Below, piece by piece: positions 51,879 to 60,178 of a stretch of DNA of 64,000 nucleotides. The position numbers and the translations under genes were made by a program. Each line of letters starts with the position of its first letter. The stretch's first letter is position 1. The notes below the pieces were generated by a model, which worked only from the letters and a program-made list of their open reading frames with translations, was not told the DNA's origin and ran no database searches. Source of the DNA: Phycisphaerales bacterium (GTDB taxonomy: Bacteria > Planctomycetota > Phycisphaerae > Phycisphaerales > UBA1924); contig DASPKU010000019.1 in the NCBI GenBank assembly GCA_035627955.1, positions 310,001 through 374,000 of the forward strand, read 5' to 3'.

Positions 51879-53578
51879 CGGGTACCTCCCGCCAGTTCAA
51901 TTCCGTTGGAACATGGGGTCCGGTCTGGGTCCGCTCCCTCCGCTCCATCCGCCTCTCCCTGGTCAGCGGAGGCAGCGGGGTGAGCGGACCCAGCGGTGCG
52001 GCGGTGTTCCAGTTGGATGATCTTCCGCTTGAACTTCCCCGAACCCTTGACGGGAATGTTCACCTCTACCCCCATGGCACGAAGATTCGGGGCCAGCCGG
52101 CGAAGCGCCCCGATCAGCGACTTCGCGCCCGCGGCTCCATGCCATTCACGAACCAGCGGATCGGCCGTGAGCACTCGGATGTGATCCAGGAGTTCGGCCC
52201 CAGTGCCACTCCAATGCGGTTGTTGAGCCAGGAGCTGAAGAACGGCCGCTCCTACCGGCGAGGACTCGACGGCGGAGGCATTCGCGCCCTCCCGGTTCGC
52301 CATGTACGCCGCCATAAATCGCCCGCCATACCAACCGAGGCCCTCCTCGGCGGCGGTCACCCAGATCGCGAAGTCAGCCATCCTGGGCTTGACGGGCAGC
52401 CGGACCGAGTTGAAGTTCCGGAGTGCAGCACTGACAGCGGTCAGCAATGCCCCGAGTACAGCCGGTCGAATCTCGTCAAACTTCCGCCAAATCTCCGTCT
52501 CTGAGAGCCGTACGTCCGCAGCGATGGGCGACAGCGACAACCGCACGGTCCGGTCGATCAGGTCCGAACGGTCGGCGACATCTTCGATCCCGTTGAGTAG
52601 GACCGGCCTCCGGGCTTTGAAGATCGTCTCGTCGTCGTTCTCGTAGAGGGTGCGGGTGGCGAAGCCCCCGTCCGTGGCGAGCGCACAGATGGCATCCGAC
52701 AGGTGCGGCTTGAGGTCAGACAAGTTGTTGTAGCAGCACATCCAGCCATTGCCGGCCGAGATGAACACGTCCCGTTCGTCACGCGGGGGGCGACGCAGGT
52801 CCGCTTCGTTTGGGTCAATGAGCCGCCGGGCCATTTTGCAGAGCGTGGACTTCGCTGATCCTTGCTCCCCATCGACATTCAGAACCCCGTATGGGCCGGT
52901 GGGTCGCAGTGCTCCAACGAGCCAGCCCACGAACAGGACCCATTGCTCGTCCTCCGGGAGATTGACAAGCGGGCGCAGCTGTTCAATGGAGCCACCGTGT
53001 TGGGGCGATGGCAATGGATGCATCCCTCTGCGCCGGAAAAACCGAATCGGGGCCGTCGTGCTATTGATGACCCGCCAGCCGGAGGGTGACACCTCAATGG
53101 CCCGCCAGTCTTTGTCACATAGATCGAGATACACGAGCCCATTGAGCCCTGCCACGCGCAGGCAGACCTGACGCTGCGGTCCCTTGAACTTGGCTTCGCC
53201 CGACAAGGTGCTGATTGCGTCCTGCAACGCCTGCGCGGAAGCCGCCTTCCCGAACAGCTCGTAGAACTGGCGCATCAGCCATTCGCGGAACCCTCGGTTG
53301 GAGAGACGCCACGTCTCGACGTGATCGCCTACTGGGAATGTCGCGTACGCCTCCCCGTCCTCGCAGTGGAAGAGTTCAAGTCCGGGGGTGGTGAGCACGA
53401 GGTCAATGAGGAGGGTCGCCTGGGACTTGCGTTGCGACGGCTCCGGGGACCCCTGGCCGGCTATCTCAGTTTCCGCGTCTACGGCTTGAGAGAGCGGCGT
53501 GGCCATGGGGTCGGGTGCAGGCTCACCCTCCAGCGTCCGAACAACAGCGTCGCAGTCGCGGTCGAGTGAATGGCTCAT
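51875..53578 (-). CDS. P-loop ATPase of mobile-element type (primase-helicase-like)
   Basis: 567 aa from ATG 53578, which overlaps the upstream stop in ATGA. Walker A is GEQGSAKST (237-245); a Walker B-like VFISAGNGWMC and a sensor-like RPVLLNGIEDVADRSDLIDR follow. This resembles the ATPase of DUF927/primase-helicase proteins in phages and integrative elements, where a primase N-terminus loads onto DNA. No zinc finger or TOPRIM motif is visible in the N-terminal 220 residues. It probably serves replication or maintenance of the element. The last 40 residues are acidic and disordered. Confidence 0.72.
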   Translation of the reverse strand: MSHSLDRDCDAVVRTLEGEPAPDPMATPLSQAVDAETEIAGQGSPEPSQRKSQATLLIDLVLTTPGLELFHCEDGEAYATFPVGDHVETWRLSNRGFREWLMRQFYELFGKAASAQALQDAISTLSGEAKFKGPQRQVCLRVAGLNGLVYLDLCDKDWRAIEVSPSGWRVINSTTAPIRFFRRRGMHPLPSPQHGGSIEQLRPLVNLPEDEQWVLFVGWLVGALRPTGPYGVLNVDGEQGSAKSTLCKMARRLIDPNEADLRRPPRDERDVFISAGNGWMCCYNNLSDLKPHLSDAICALATDGGFATRTLYENDDETIFKARRPVLLNGIEDVADRSDLIDRTVRLSLSPIAADVRLSETEIWRKFDEIRPAVLGALLTAVSAALRNFNSVRLPVKPRMADFAIWVTAAEEGLGWYGGRFMAAYMANREGANASAVESSPVGAAVLQLLAQQPHWSGTGAELLDHIRVLTADPLVREWHGAAGAKSLIGALRRLAPNLRAMGVEVNIPVKGSGKFKRKIIQLEHRRTAGSAHPAASADQGEADGAEGADPDRTPCSNGIELAGGTR

Positions 53579-54009
53579 GCCTGCTGTCCCTCCATGAATT
53601 TGAGCAGCGCAAATATTCGCAGACACGCCGATGCAGGCTCCTGGCCCGCACGTATCCGCTTCGCCGCAAATGTGAGTTCGTCGGGCAAGTACCTGGAGGC
53701 GGCGAACAAGGCAAAGCGATCCACGTACCGGATCGCTGTCGCAGCGTCATGGGGTTGAAGCCACTCGAAGGCTGCGTTCCACGAGTACTTGTCCTCCGCC
53801 TCCTTGTCCATTAGCGACCGCTGGTCAACCGGCAGTTCCGCACCGGTGAGGGCCCGTGCTGACATCCATTGGGCGAAGGGGTGCGTAAAGCTCAGAGGCG
53901 TCAAGCCCAGGTCGCGGAATCTCGCGCGCGCCTCGCCGAACCGGAGCATGGCCGCGAGCGCACGCACCTCCGCCTCAGGGGCAGGAGCAACGCGATGGGG
54001 AGCGTTCAT
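53575..54009 (-). CDS. Island protein of unknown function
   Basis: 144 aa, overlapping both neighbours by ATGA. Helical with no known motif: RALAAMLRFGEARARFRDLG, FAQWMSARALTGAELP, DDLRI-like acidic stretches and a closing ACLRIFALLKFME. Coupled between an HTH gene and the ATPase gene, so probably part of the element's replication or control set. Confidence 0.6.
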   Translation of the reverse strand: MNAPHRVAPAPEAEVRALAAMLRFGEARARFRDLGLTPLSFTHPFAQWMSARALTGAELPVDQRSLMDKEAEDKYSWNAAFEWLQPHDAATAIRYVDRFALFAASRYLPDELTFAAKRIRAGQEPASACLRIFALLKFMEGQQA

Positions 54010-54242
54010 GGCCGATGCCCCTTGTGTGCGGCGATGTAGGCGGCGAGATCGAGCGGGTCGTACCGCACAGCCCGCCCGATGCGGACCGCCACGATCTCAC
54101 CGCTCTTGGTGAGGTCAAAAAGTTTGCGTGCGCTCAACTGCAGAGCGATCGCTGCATCGCGTGGCTTGAGCAGGAGACTGGTTGCGGTTGGCGGCTGCTG
54201 ATGGTGTGTGGCGGCTTGGTACGGCGTGGTCATGATGAACAT
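54006..54242 (-). CDS. Excisionase-like helix-turn-helix protein
   Basis: 78 aa from ATG 54242 (a TTG eight codons earlier and an ATG three codons later are alternatives). LLLKPRDAAIALQLSARKLFDLTKSGEI, then VAVRIGRAVRYDPLDLAAYI, is the HTH_17/MerR-like wing pattern of AlpA and Xis proteins. First gene of the coupled chain ending with the recombinase. It may control excision or transcription of the element. Confidence 0.75.
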   Translation of the reverse strand: MFIMTTPYQAATHHQQPPTATSLLLKPRDAAIALQLSARKLFDLTKSGEIVAVRIGRAVRYDPLDLAAYIAAHKGHRP

Positions 54243-54323
54243 GGATACACATGGTTCATCGCTCAAGAAATACGCGCTGGCTCCACGGGACCGCGGACTT
54301 GGCCAGATTCCGGTTTGTACGGT

Positions 54324-55112
54324 TTAGTTCGGTTTCCCGAAACCGAACTTCTCAAGAGCTTTTCGCAAGGTGCCGCGCTCCGGAAGGTGAGGCGTCGCTG
54401 CTCGAAGAGTCTGGTGCGACCAGCGGAGAGGTATGCCTTGACCGGTGGTTGGTAGAGCTCGCCCCGCTGATCTCAGTGCCCTCTTCAACTGCTTCGAGAT
54501 GTACTCCGCATCTAGGGCGACCTTCTTCGCCAGCGCATGATTTGGGATCGGATCCGGCAGCAGATGAGGCGATCGCCTCTGCGCACGGCGCTCAGAAGTT
54601 TCCGATGCGAGCTGTAGCACGAGATGGGCCTTCAGTTCACGGTGCAGATTGCGGAGGTCTTTGACTTCACCCGCCGTCAGTTCCGCAACTAGGGTGTCTT
54701 TGTCGAGGAACATCCGGCGCAAGTACAGGCTGCTCAAGGCGTTCGCGAGAGGCTCCGCGTTTAGGTGAGGCCGCTGACCAGTGACAACCTGAATCCCGTC
54801 CCCGCAGTCGGTCGTGCAACCGCCCGTAAGAGTGCGGGAGAAAACCAGCGATCCCAACAGCCAGATTCTCCCCCACAAAACTCGAAGGCTTCTTCGATTG
54901 CCGGTTATCACTGCGCCCGTCTGGGTGCGCTCGCAGCGCTCTAGCTGCGACAGAAACATCTCCAGCTGGGTGCGAATGGCAAGTATCGCTCGTGATAGTG
55001 GCACCGGGCCGGAGGAGATGAGGTGGCCCTCAGCATCAAACCATAATTCTGGTCTATTGCTCGGACGATCATCGTGATCGCCCGGTCCCGTTGTCGTCGT
55101 TCTGCTCGGCAT
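54324..55112 (-). CDS. Island protein of unknown function
   Basis: 262 aa from ATG 55112. No domain recognised. Features: a polar N-terminus (TTTTGPGDHDD), a helix with many Leu/Gln (LAIRTQLEMFLSQLERCE), a short hydrophobic stretch (VLWGRIWLLGSLVFSRTLTG) that could be membrane-associated, and a basic C-terminus. It starts 14 bp after the restriction-methylase gene stop on the same strand, so it may be co-expressed with it. Confidence 0.55.
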   Translation of the reverse strand: MPSRTTTTGPGDHDDRPSNRPELWFDAEGHLISSGPVPLSRAILAIRTQLEMFLSQLERCERTQTGAVITGNRRSLRVLWGRIWLLGSLVFSRTLTGGCTTDCGDGIQVVTGQRPHLNAEPLANALSSLYLRRMFLDKDTLVAELTAGEVKDLRNLHRELKAHLVLQLASETSERRAQRRSPHLLPDPIPNHALAKKVALDAEYISKQLKRALRSAGRALPTTGQGIPLRWSHQTLRAATPHLPERGTLRKALEKFGFGKPN

Positions 55113-55126
55113 CGTTACTCTCTGGA

Positions 55127-58100
55127 TCAGGCTTCCTGAGAGAAGGAGGTTCTCTGGGGAGTGGCACGCGATGCTCGCTCCCCATTCATCCTCAGCAGGT
55201 TCCCCAGCACCCGCTCCTCCACCTCCGCGCGCTTCGCCGCCAGCGCATGCCCCTCGGGCAGGGGCTGGCCAGCGCCGGTCTCCACCCACACCTCGGCCCA
55301 GTCCTCATGCCAGCCACCCTGCGGGTCCACGGCGGCGTACGCGGCGAGGACGGCGCGATCGAGCTGCTCGTGGGCGAGCCGCAGCCACGTAGGGCGCTCG
55401 TTGTACAGGTTCGTCAGCGTCCGCTTCTTGAGCTTGGGGTCCTGCGCGGCCACTGCCATGATGGCTGAGTGGCGGATCAGCGGGCGTGCTGCCTCGGGCA
55501 CGTCGAGGAACTGGTCCGCCGCGTCGATGCGGGCCGCGATGGGCGCGATCCACTCCGGCGGGTTCAGCCATCGCTCCCGCTGCACGTCGAGCTCCTTCGC
55601 CGCTGCCGCTATGACCTTGTAGCACGGGTCGTTCACCGGCTCCTTGCCGGGTGGCCAGGGGAGGGGGAAGGTCTCGAAGCAGCTGGTGGGCGTATAGCGG
55701 AAGCCGGACTCGGCCTCACGCAGCTGCGTGCCCATTCGGCGGGCCCAGAGCTCGTGGACCGACGAGTGGAGGACACCAAGGAAGTAGTCGTCGGACCTCG
55801 CGAACACCACAAGCTGGCCGTCGATCACAGTCTTCGGATCGAGGAACATGAACAATCGGTGCTTGGCGACGCGTGCCGTCACGATGCACCGGGTTAGTGA
55901 ATCCTGCCTAGATCGCAGTTCGGGGACTGGCCGCGCGAGCTGCCACCACCGCTCACGTTCGAAGCCCGCTCTCACTTTGTCACGTTCAGGCTTCACATGC
56001 TCACGGGTGTATTCGAACGGGGCGGCGAAGCGGGCCGCCGCGGCCTGATCGCGGGTTCCGAAGTCGATGATCCACGCCCCCCGGTAACGGCGGGTGATGT
56101 CCAGCCCGTTTACCCACGGCCGCACGACCTCGTCGTTGGTCACAGCAGAGGGATTGCCTTGCTCCGCGAGTAATCCGCGAGCACCCTCCAGTGTTAGGTC
56201 GAAAGCACCCTTTTTCATGCCGCCGATGAAGGATGTGGAGCGGTTCTCCTTGATGAGCTCGGCTCCAACCAAGTTGGACCCGCTCGTCAGGTCAGCGTTG
56301 ATGTGCGCCACCTCGGAACCGTCGAGAACGTGCAGTTTCGACACGCCCGCTTCGAATCCGACGATTGAGACATGCACAGTCGCGCCATCAAGGGTCCAGT
56401 TCCGGTCCGACCAGGCGAGAAAGATGTCGCCCTCGTTCTTGATCCGCTCCAGGACCGTGCGGTTATCCCCTCCGCGGATTCCCTGAGTGGCGAGCAGGCC
56501 CGCCCGCAATCTGGTGTACCCGCTCATTGATCGTCGGGCGAGCTCGAACCAGTAGCAGCACAGGTCGCTGGTCTTGGGCAGGTCGTAGGCCGCGAACATC
56601 GCTTGGATGTACGGCTCCTCGAGGCCGTTCTGCCGGAACACCTTGGAGCCCAGGAACGGCGGGTTCCCGATGATGAAGTCGGCCTCCGGCCACTCCGCGG
56701 GGTGGGGTAGCGGCTCACCGTTCTTGCCGACCTTGAGGATGGCGTCGCGGTTCTCGATGGTTTTGAGCGAGGCGAGCACGGGGTCGCTGGGGGCCTTGAA
56801 CCCGTTATCGCGCATCCACTGGAGGTAGCCAATCCAGATGACGACCTGCGCCAGCTCCGCGGCGTAGGGATTGATCTCGATGCCGTAGAGCTGCGTCGGG
56901 CGGACGCCCGGGAAGAGGGGCACGGCGATGTCGGACCGGGACGCGAAGGTGATAACCTCCTTGTCCAGGTCGAGCAGCCGCTGGATGGCAACGTACAGGA
57001 AGTTGCCCGATCCGCACGCGGGGTCGAGCACACGGACGCCCGAGAGTCGGTCCACAAACGCCCGCAGCCTCTTCTCTATGCGGCCAGTGAGGGTGGACGA
57101 CTTCACGTCGCCCTTCTTCTGGGCCTTCTTCTGCTCGCGGCGGGCGGCCTCGACGCGCTGCGCGGCCAACTCCTCGCACTCGGTGCGGACGGCGTCCCAC
57201 TCCCGCCGCAGCGGCTCCATGATGACCGGCTCGACCACCAGGAGGATGTCCTCGCGGCTGGTGTAGTGAGCGCCGATCTGTGAGCGCTTGGCGGGGTCCA
57301 GTGAGCGTTCGAAGAGCGTGCCGAAGATGGCCGGCTCGACGCTGCCCCATTCTTGCCCCGCGGCCACCAGCAGCAGCCCGATCTCGGTCTCTGTGAGCTC
57401 GAGGGCGGGCTCCTCGTCGAACAGCCCGCCGTTGAACCAGGCGATGTCCTCGGTGCCGAAAGCGCCGCCCGTCCGCATCTTGCCGAACAGCTCGGTGAGG
57501 CGCGGCGTGAGCTGCTTAGGGTGGTGGTGGCACTTTTGAAGGAGGGTCTTGAACAGGTCCTTGGGCAGCAGCCGCACGTCCTCGGCGAAGAGGCAGAACA
57601 TGCACTTCATCAGGAAGTGCGCAGTGGTGTGCGGGTCGTGGCCGCGGTCGCGGAGAGCCTGGGCGAGCGTGCCCAAGTGCTTGGCGACCTCCTCGGTGAC
57701 CTTCTGGGCCGTGACCTTGGGGCGGAAGCTCTCGGGGTCGGTGAAGGCGCGGCGGAGGAGGGCGAGGGCCTCGGGCCTGTCCATGTCCGCCAGGGCGACG
57801 GTGTGGACTTCCTTCCTGGTGGCCGTGAAGTTAGTGTGGATCTCGGTGCGGGCGATGTCGCTGACGATCAGCAGCGGCGGGCTTTCCAGGGCCTCGCGGT
57901 ACTGGAGAAGCTGTCGGTAAGCGTCATCGAGGGTCTTGTACTTGTCTTTCCGCTTGTACTCCCAGCCGAACTTTCCCTTCCACCACACGTCCGCGAAGCC
58001 GCGGTCGCCCTTGGCCCCCTTGCTGGCCCCTCCGGCAACCTCCACCCCCTTCTCGAAGGCGTACTCCGCCCCGGTGGCATCGTGCTCCGCCGGCGTGGGC

Positions 58101-58201
58101 TGCCCCAGAAGGCGGCACAGGTCGATGAAGTGCTCCTGGCTTGCCGCCCGCTCGGGCAGGTTGACGCGGGACCACTTGGAAACGAAGTTTGCTGGGGTCA
58201 T
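55127..58201 (-). CDS. MmeI-like type IIG/IIL restriction endonuclease-methyltransferase
   Basis: 1024 aa from ATG 58201. The N-terminal nuclease motif is D71-x9-EYK83 (FADVWWKGKFGWEYKRK), the same spacing as the D70-x9-ExK82 motif described for MmeI. The gamma-type N6-adenine methylase has motif I VLDPACGSGNF (391-401) and motif IV NPPF (513-516). A target-recognition region follows in the C-terminal third (PTSCFETFPLPWPP). A single chain cuts and modifies, so no separate S or R gene is needed. Length exceeds MmeI (919 aa). Likely a defence function for the island. Divergent from the nuclease gene at 58337. Confidence 0.88.
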   Translation of the reverse strand: MTPANFVSKWSRVNLPERAASQEHFIDLCRLLGQPTPAEHDATGAEYAFEKGVEVAGGASKGAKGDRGFADVWWKGKFGWEYKRKDKYKTLDDAYRQLLQYREALESPPLLIVSDIARTEIHTNFTATRKEVHTVALADMDRPEALALLRRAFTDPESFRPKVTAQKVTEEVAKHLGTLAQALRDRGHDPHTTAHFLMKCMFCLFAEDVRLLPKDLFKTLLQKCHHHPKQLTPRLTELFGKMRTGGAFGTEDIAWFNGGLFDEEPALELTETEIGLLLVAAGQEWGSVEPAIFGTLFERSLDPAKRSQIGAHYTSREDILLVVEPVIMEPLRREWDAVRTECEELAAQRVEAARREQKKAQKKGDVKSSTLTGRIEKRLRAFVDRLSGVRVLDPACGSGNFLYVAIQRLLDLDKEVITFASRSDIAVPLFPGVRPTQLYGIEINPYAAELAQVVIWIGYLQWMRDNGFKAPSDPVLASLKTIENRDAILKVGKNGEPLPHPAEWPEADFIIGNPPFLGSKVFRQNGLEEPYIQAMFAAYDLPKTSDLCCYWFELARRSMSGYTRLRAGLLATQGIRGGDNRTVLERIKNEGDIFLAWSDRNWTLDGATVHVSIVGFEAGVSKLHVLDGSEVAHINADLTSGSNLVGAELIKENRSTSFIGGMKKGAFDLTLEGARGLLAEQGNPSAVTNDEVVRPWVNGLDITRRYRGAWIIDFGTRDQAAAARFAAPFEYTREHVKPERDKVRAGFERERWWQLARPVPELRSRQDSLTRCIVTARVAKHRLFMFLDPKTVIDGQLVVFARSDDYFLGVLHSSVHELWARRMGTQLREAESGFRYTPTSCFETFPLPWPPGKEPVNDPCYKVIAAAAKELDVQRERWLNPPEWIAPIAARIDAADQFLDVPEAARPLIRHSAIMAVAAQDPKLKKRTLTNLYNERPTWLRLAHEQLDRAVLAAYAAVDPQGGWHEDWAEVWVETGAGQPLPEGHALAAKRAEVEERVLGNLLRMNGERASRATPQRTSFSQEA

Positions 58202-58336
58202 TGGCTGTGGTGCGTGATCAACTGTTTCCCGAGTCCAAAGGCCCAAGCTGCGCGCATGGGCGTGGTTCGCGGACGATTGTACTAAGTTGAGAATAGCTGG
58301 TGAGGGCGTAGCCCCAACAGTCGGGTAGGATCTGGC

Positions 58337-59293
58337 ATGAACGCGTTCACGGTCAGCACGATCACTGCGCTCATTGCGTTCGCCCCCGCAGCCCTCGCCT
58401 GGAACGACTACGGCCACAACCTGGCGGCCTCAATCGCCTACCGGGAACTCAAGCCCGAGGTGAAGGCTAGGGTGGACGCCACCCTCAAGGAGCACGTCCA
58501 GTACTCGCTCCTCTCGACAGGGTGCCCGAAGGGCTTCGACCAAGGCGAGTGGGTGTTCATGCGGGCGGCAACATGGCCGGACATGGTTCGGTCAGACAAG
58601 AACCCCCACCACAGGACTGACCACCGCCCGAAGTGGCACTACATCAACTTCCCGATCAACCTCGACGGGAAGAAGGGGCCGGAACCCAAGGTAGAGTGGA
58701 AGAAGGGGGCGGAGCCAGAGAACGCGGTTCAGGCGCTCGCCAAGGTGGAGGCGGGGCTCAAGGACGAGAACCAGAAAGCGCCCGAGAAGGCGAAGGACCT
58801 CTCCTGGTTCCTGCACCTCGCCAGCGACCTGCACCAGCCGCTGCACGGGTCCAACCTCTATTCAAACCAGTACCCATCAGGGGACCAGGGCGGGAATGCC
58901 TTTTGGGTGCGCACGGACGCGGGCATGCCGGTGAAGCTGCACGCCCTCTGGGACCAGTGCCTTGGAACGAGCAAGAACATGAAGGACATCGCTGACCGGG
59001 GCGCTGGCCTGGTGGTCCGGAAGGACCTTACACGCACGGCGCTCGCCCCCAAGCTAAAGGAGACGGAGTACAGGACGTGGGCAGTCGAGGGCCGTGATCT
59101 CGCGAAGTCGGTCGCGTACCAGGACGGAAAGGTAAAGGGGGCGCTAGGCACGGACGAGAACAAGCCGAAGGACGCGCCGCTGCTGCCAGCGGGGTACTTC
59201 AGGACGGCGGAGAAGCTGGCAGAACAGCAGATCGTGCTGGCTGGGTATCGGATCGCTGACAAACTCAACACATTCACCGCAGGTGCCGAGTGA
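58337..59293 (+). CDS. Secreted S1/P1-type nuclease
   Basis: 318 aa. The signal peptide (MNAFTVSTITALIAFAPAAL then A21) leaves Trp22 as the mature N-terminus. In P1 nuclease the N-terminal Trp binds zinc through its amino group. All zinc ligands match P1: W22, H27, D82 (ATWPD), H101 (WHYINF), H160-x3-D164-x5-H170 (FLHLASDLHQPLHG) and H202-x3-D206 (LHALWD). It cleaves single-stranded DNA/RNA and 3'-nucleotides outside the cytoplasm. It overlaps the next gene (GTGA), unusual for this nuclease family. Confidence 0.92.
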   Translation: MNAFTVSTITALIAFAPAALAWNDYGHNLAASIAYRELKPEVKARVDATLKEHVQYSLLSTGCPKGFDQGEWVFMRAATWPDMVRSDKNPHHRTDHRPKWHYINFPINLDGKKGPEPKVEWKKGAEPENAVQALAKVEAGLKDENQKAPEKAKDLSWFLHLASDLHQPLHGSNLYSNQYPSGDQGGNAFWVRTDAGMPVKLHALWDQCLGTSKNMKDIADRGAGLVVRKDLTRTALAPKLKETEYRTWAVEGRDLAKSVAYQDGKVKGALGTDENKPKDAPLLPAGYFRTAEKLAEQQIVLAGYRIADKLNTFTAGAE

Positions 59294-60090
59294 GCCCGCC
59301 GATCCCCAAGACACCCGCTGACCGCCTGTTGACCGGCTTTGGTCGCTTGCTTGATGAGTGCAATCGGCGGCTGCTGGCCGAGCTCCCATCTCGCGTGCCT
59401 CCCGAGCAGGACCCGAGATTCCTGCTGAACTACTCGCTTGGATTCGGGTCAAGCGGTATTCGTGCGTGCGGCGTCCTGCTTGACTCCTCCTTTCCCTCGC
59501 ACGCATTCGCAGTGGCTCGTCCACTAATTGAGCACTCCTCAAGAGTCCTCTGGGCTGCGCGGGGCCGCTGGAGCCGCTACTGGGCATGGACGGCACAGGA
59601 GTATGTGAAGCGGCATGTAAAGGCGGCTCCCTACATCGGACCCGTCCAGAAGCAGATCGGCACGGCTCGATTTGCTGCGATTCAGGCGATGGCGGCAGGA
59701 TTGGGAATGCCAGACCTTTCCGTGGTATTCGAGGACCTCGCAGCAGACGACGCGGCCGACCCTGAAAGTCCCGAGAACCAGCTTGGACTGGTGATCACGC
59801 CCAGAGACGGTCGCGAGCAGTACCACATGCTCTTTCCGCTCGACCTTCATTTATCGGCTCATGGGAACCCGGACACTTTTCTGGAGCATGGGGAAGCTCC
59901 CGCACGGCTCCCATGGGTACTCGCCTATACCGCGATGATGGTGTCCCGGGCGTGCCACATTCAGTGTAGGTGGCCGCAAGACCCGCTCTTCTGGGCGTAC
60001 ACGTGGATCACAAGGGGTCAGCGTGACGCCCGCGAGCTATCAGCAAATCGGACGGGTTCGTACGGCGATCTCGGGTTGTCGCCTCTATGA
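59290..60090 (+). CDS. Unknown protein coupled to the S1/P1 nuclease
   Basis: 266 aa, GTG start in a GTGA overlap with the nuclease stop. Helical throughout, with no signal peptide. SSGIRACGVLLDSSFPSHAF and AVARPLIEHSSRVLWAARGR resemble the helical core of DUF5677-like proteins (RxxxE), but the match is weak. Trp-rich segments (RYWAWTAQEYVKRH, LFWAYTWITRG) stand out. It could be a cytoplasmic partner or an immunity-like protein; no evidence decides. Confidence 0.65.
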   Translation: MSPPIPKTPADRLLTGFGRLLDECNRRLLAELPSRVPPEQDPRFLLNYSLGFGSSGIRACGVLLDSSFPSHAFAVARPLIEHSSRVLWAARGRWSRYWAWTAQEYVKRHVKAAPYIGPVQKQIGTARFAAIQAMAAGLGMPDLSVVFEDLAADDAADPESPENQLGLVITPRDGREQYHMLFPLDLHLSAHGNPDTFLEHGEAPARLPWVLAYTAMMVSRACHIQCRWPQDPLFWAYTWITRGQRDARELSANRTGSYGDLGLSPL

Positions 60091-60140
60091 AAGCCCTAAG
60101 GCCCTATGCAAGGGAGAGCTGTGATGTGGTAGCTTCTATC

Positions 60141-60158
60141 GCCGCTAGGCCAAGCGGC
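60141..60158 (+). other. Hairpin before the DUF262-HNH gene
   Basis: Stem GCCGCT/AGCGGC with loop AGGCCA, 6 bp before the AGGAGG ribosome-binding site (60165-60170). It could affect translation of the nuclease gene or end the upstream transcript; there is no U-run. Confidence 0.55.
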
Positions 60159-60178
60159 GTTGATAGGAGGGAATGGAT

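Noticed and set aside
55127-58201. DISARM or BREX methylase
   Set aside because: An MmeI-like methylase can be part of DISARM, but no DrmA/B/C or Pgl/Brx genes adjoin it, and the enzyme has its own D-x9-ExK nuclease motif.
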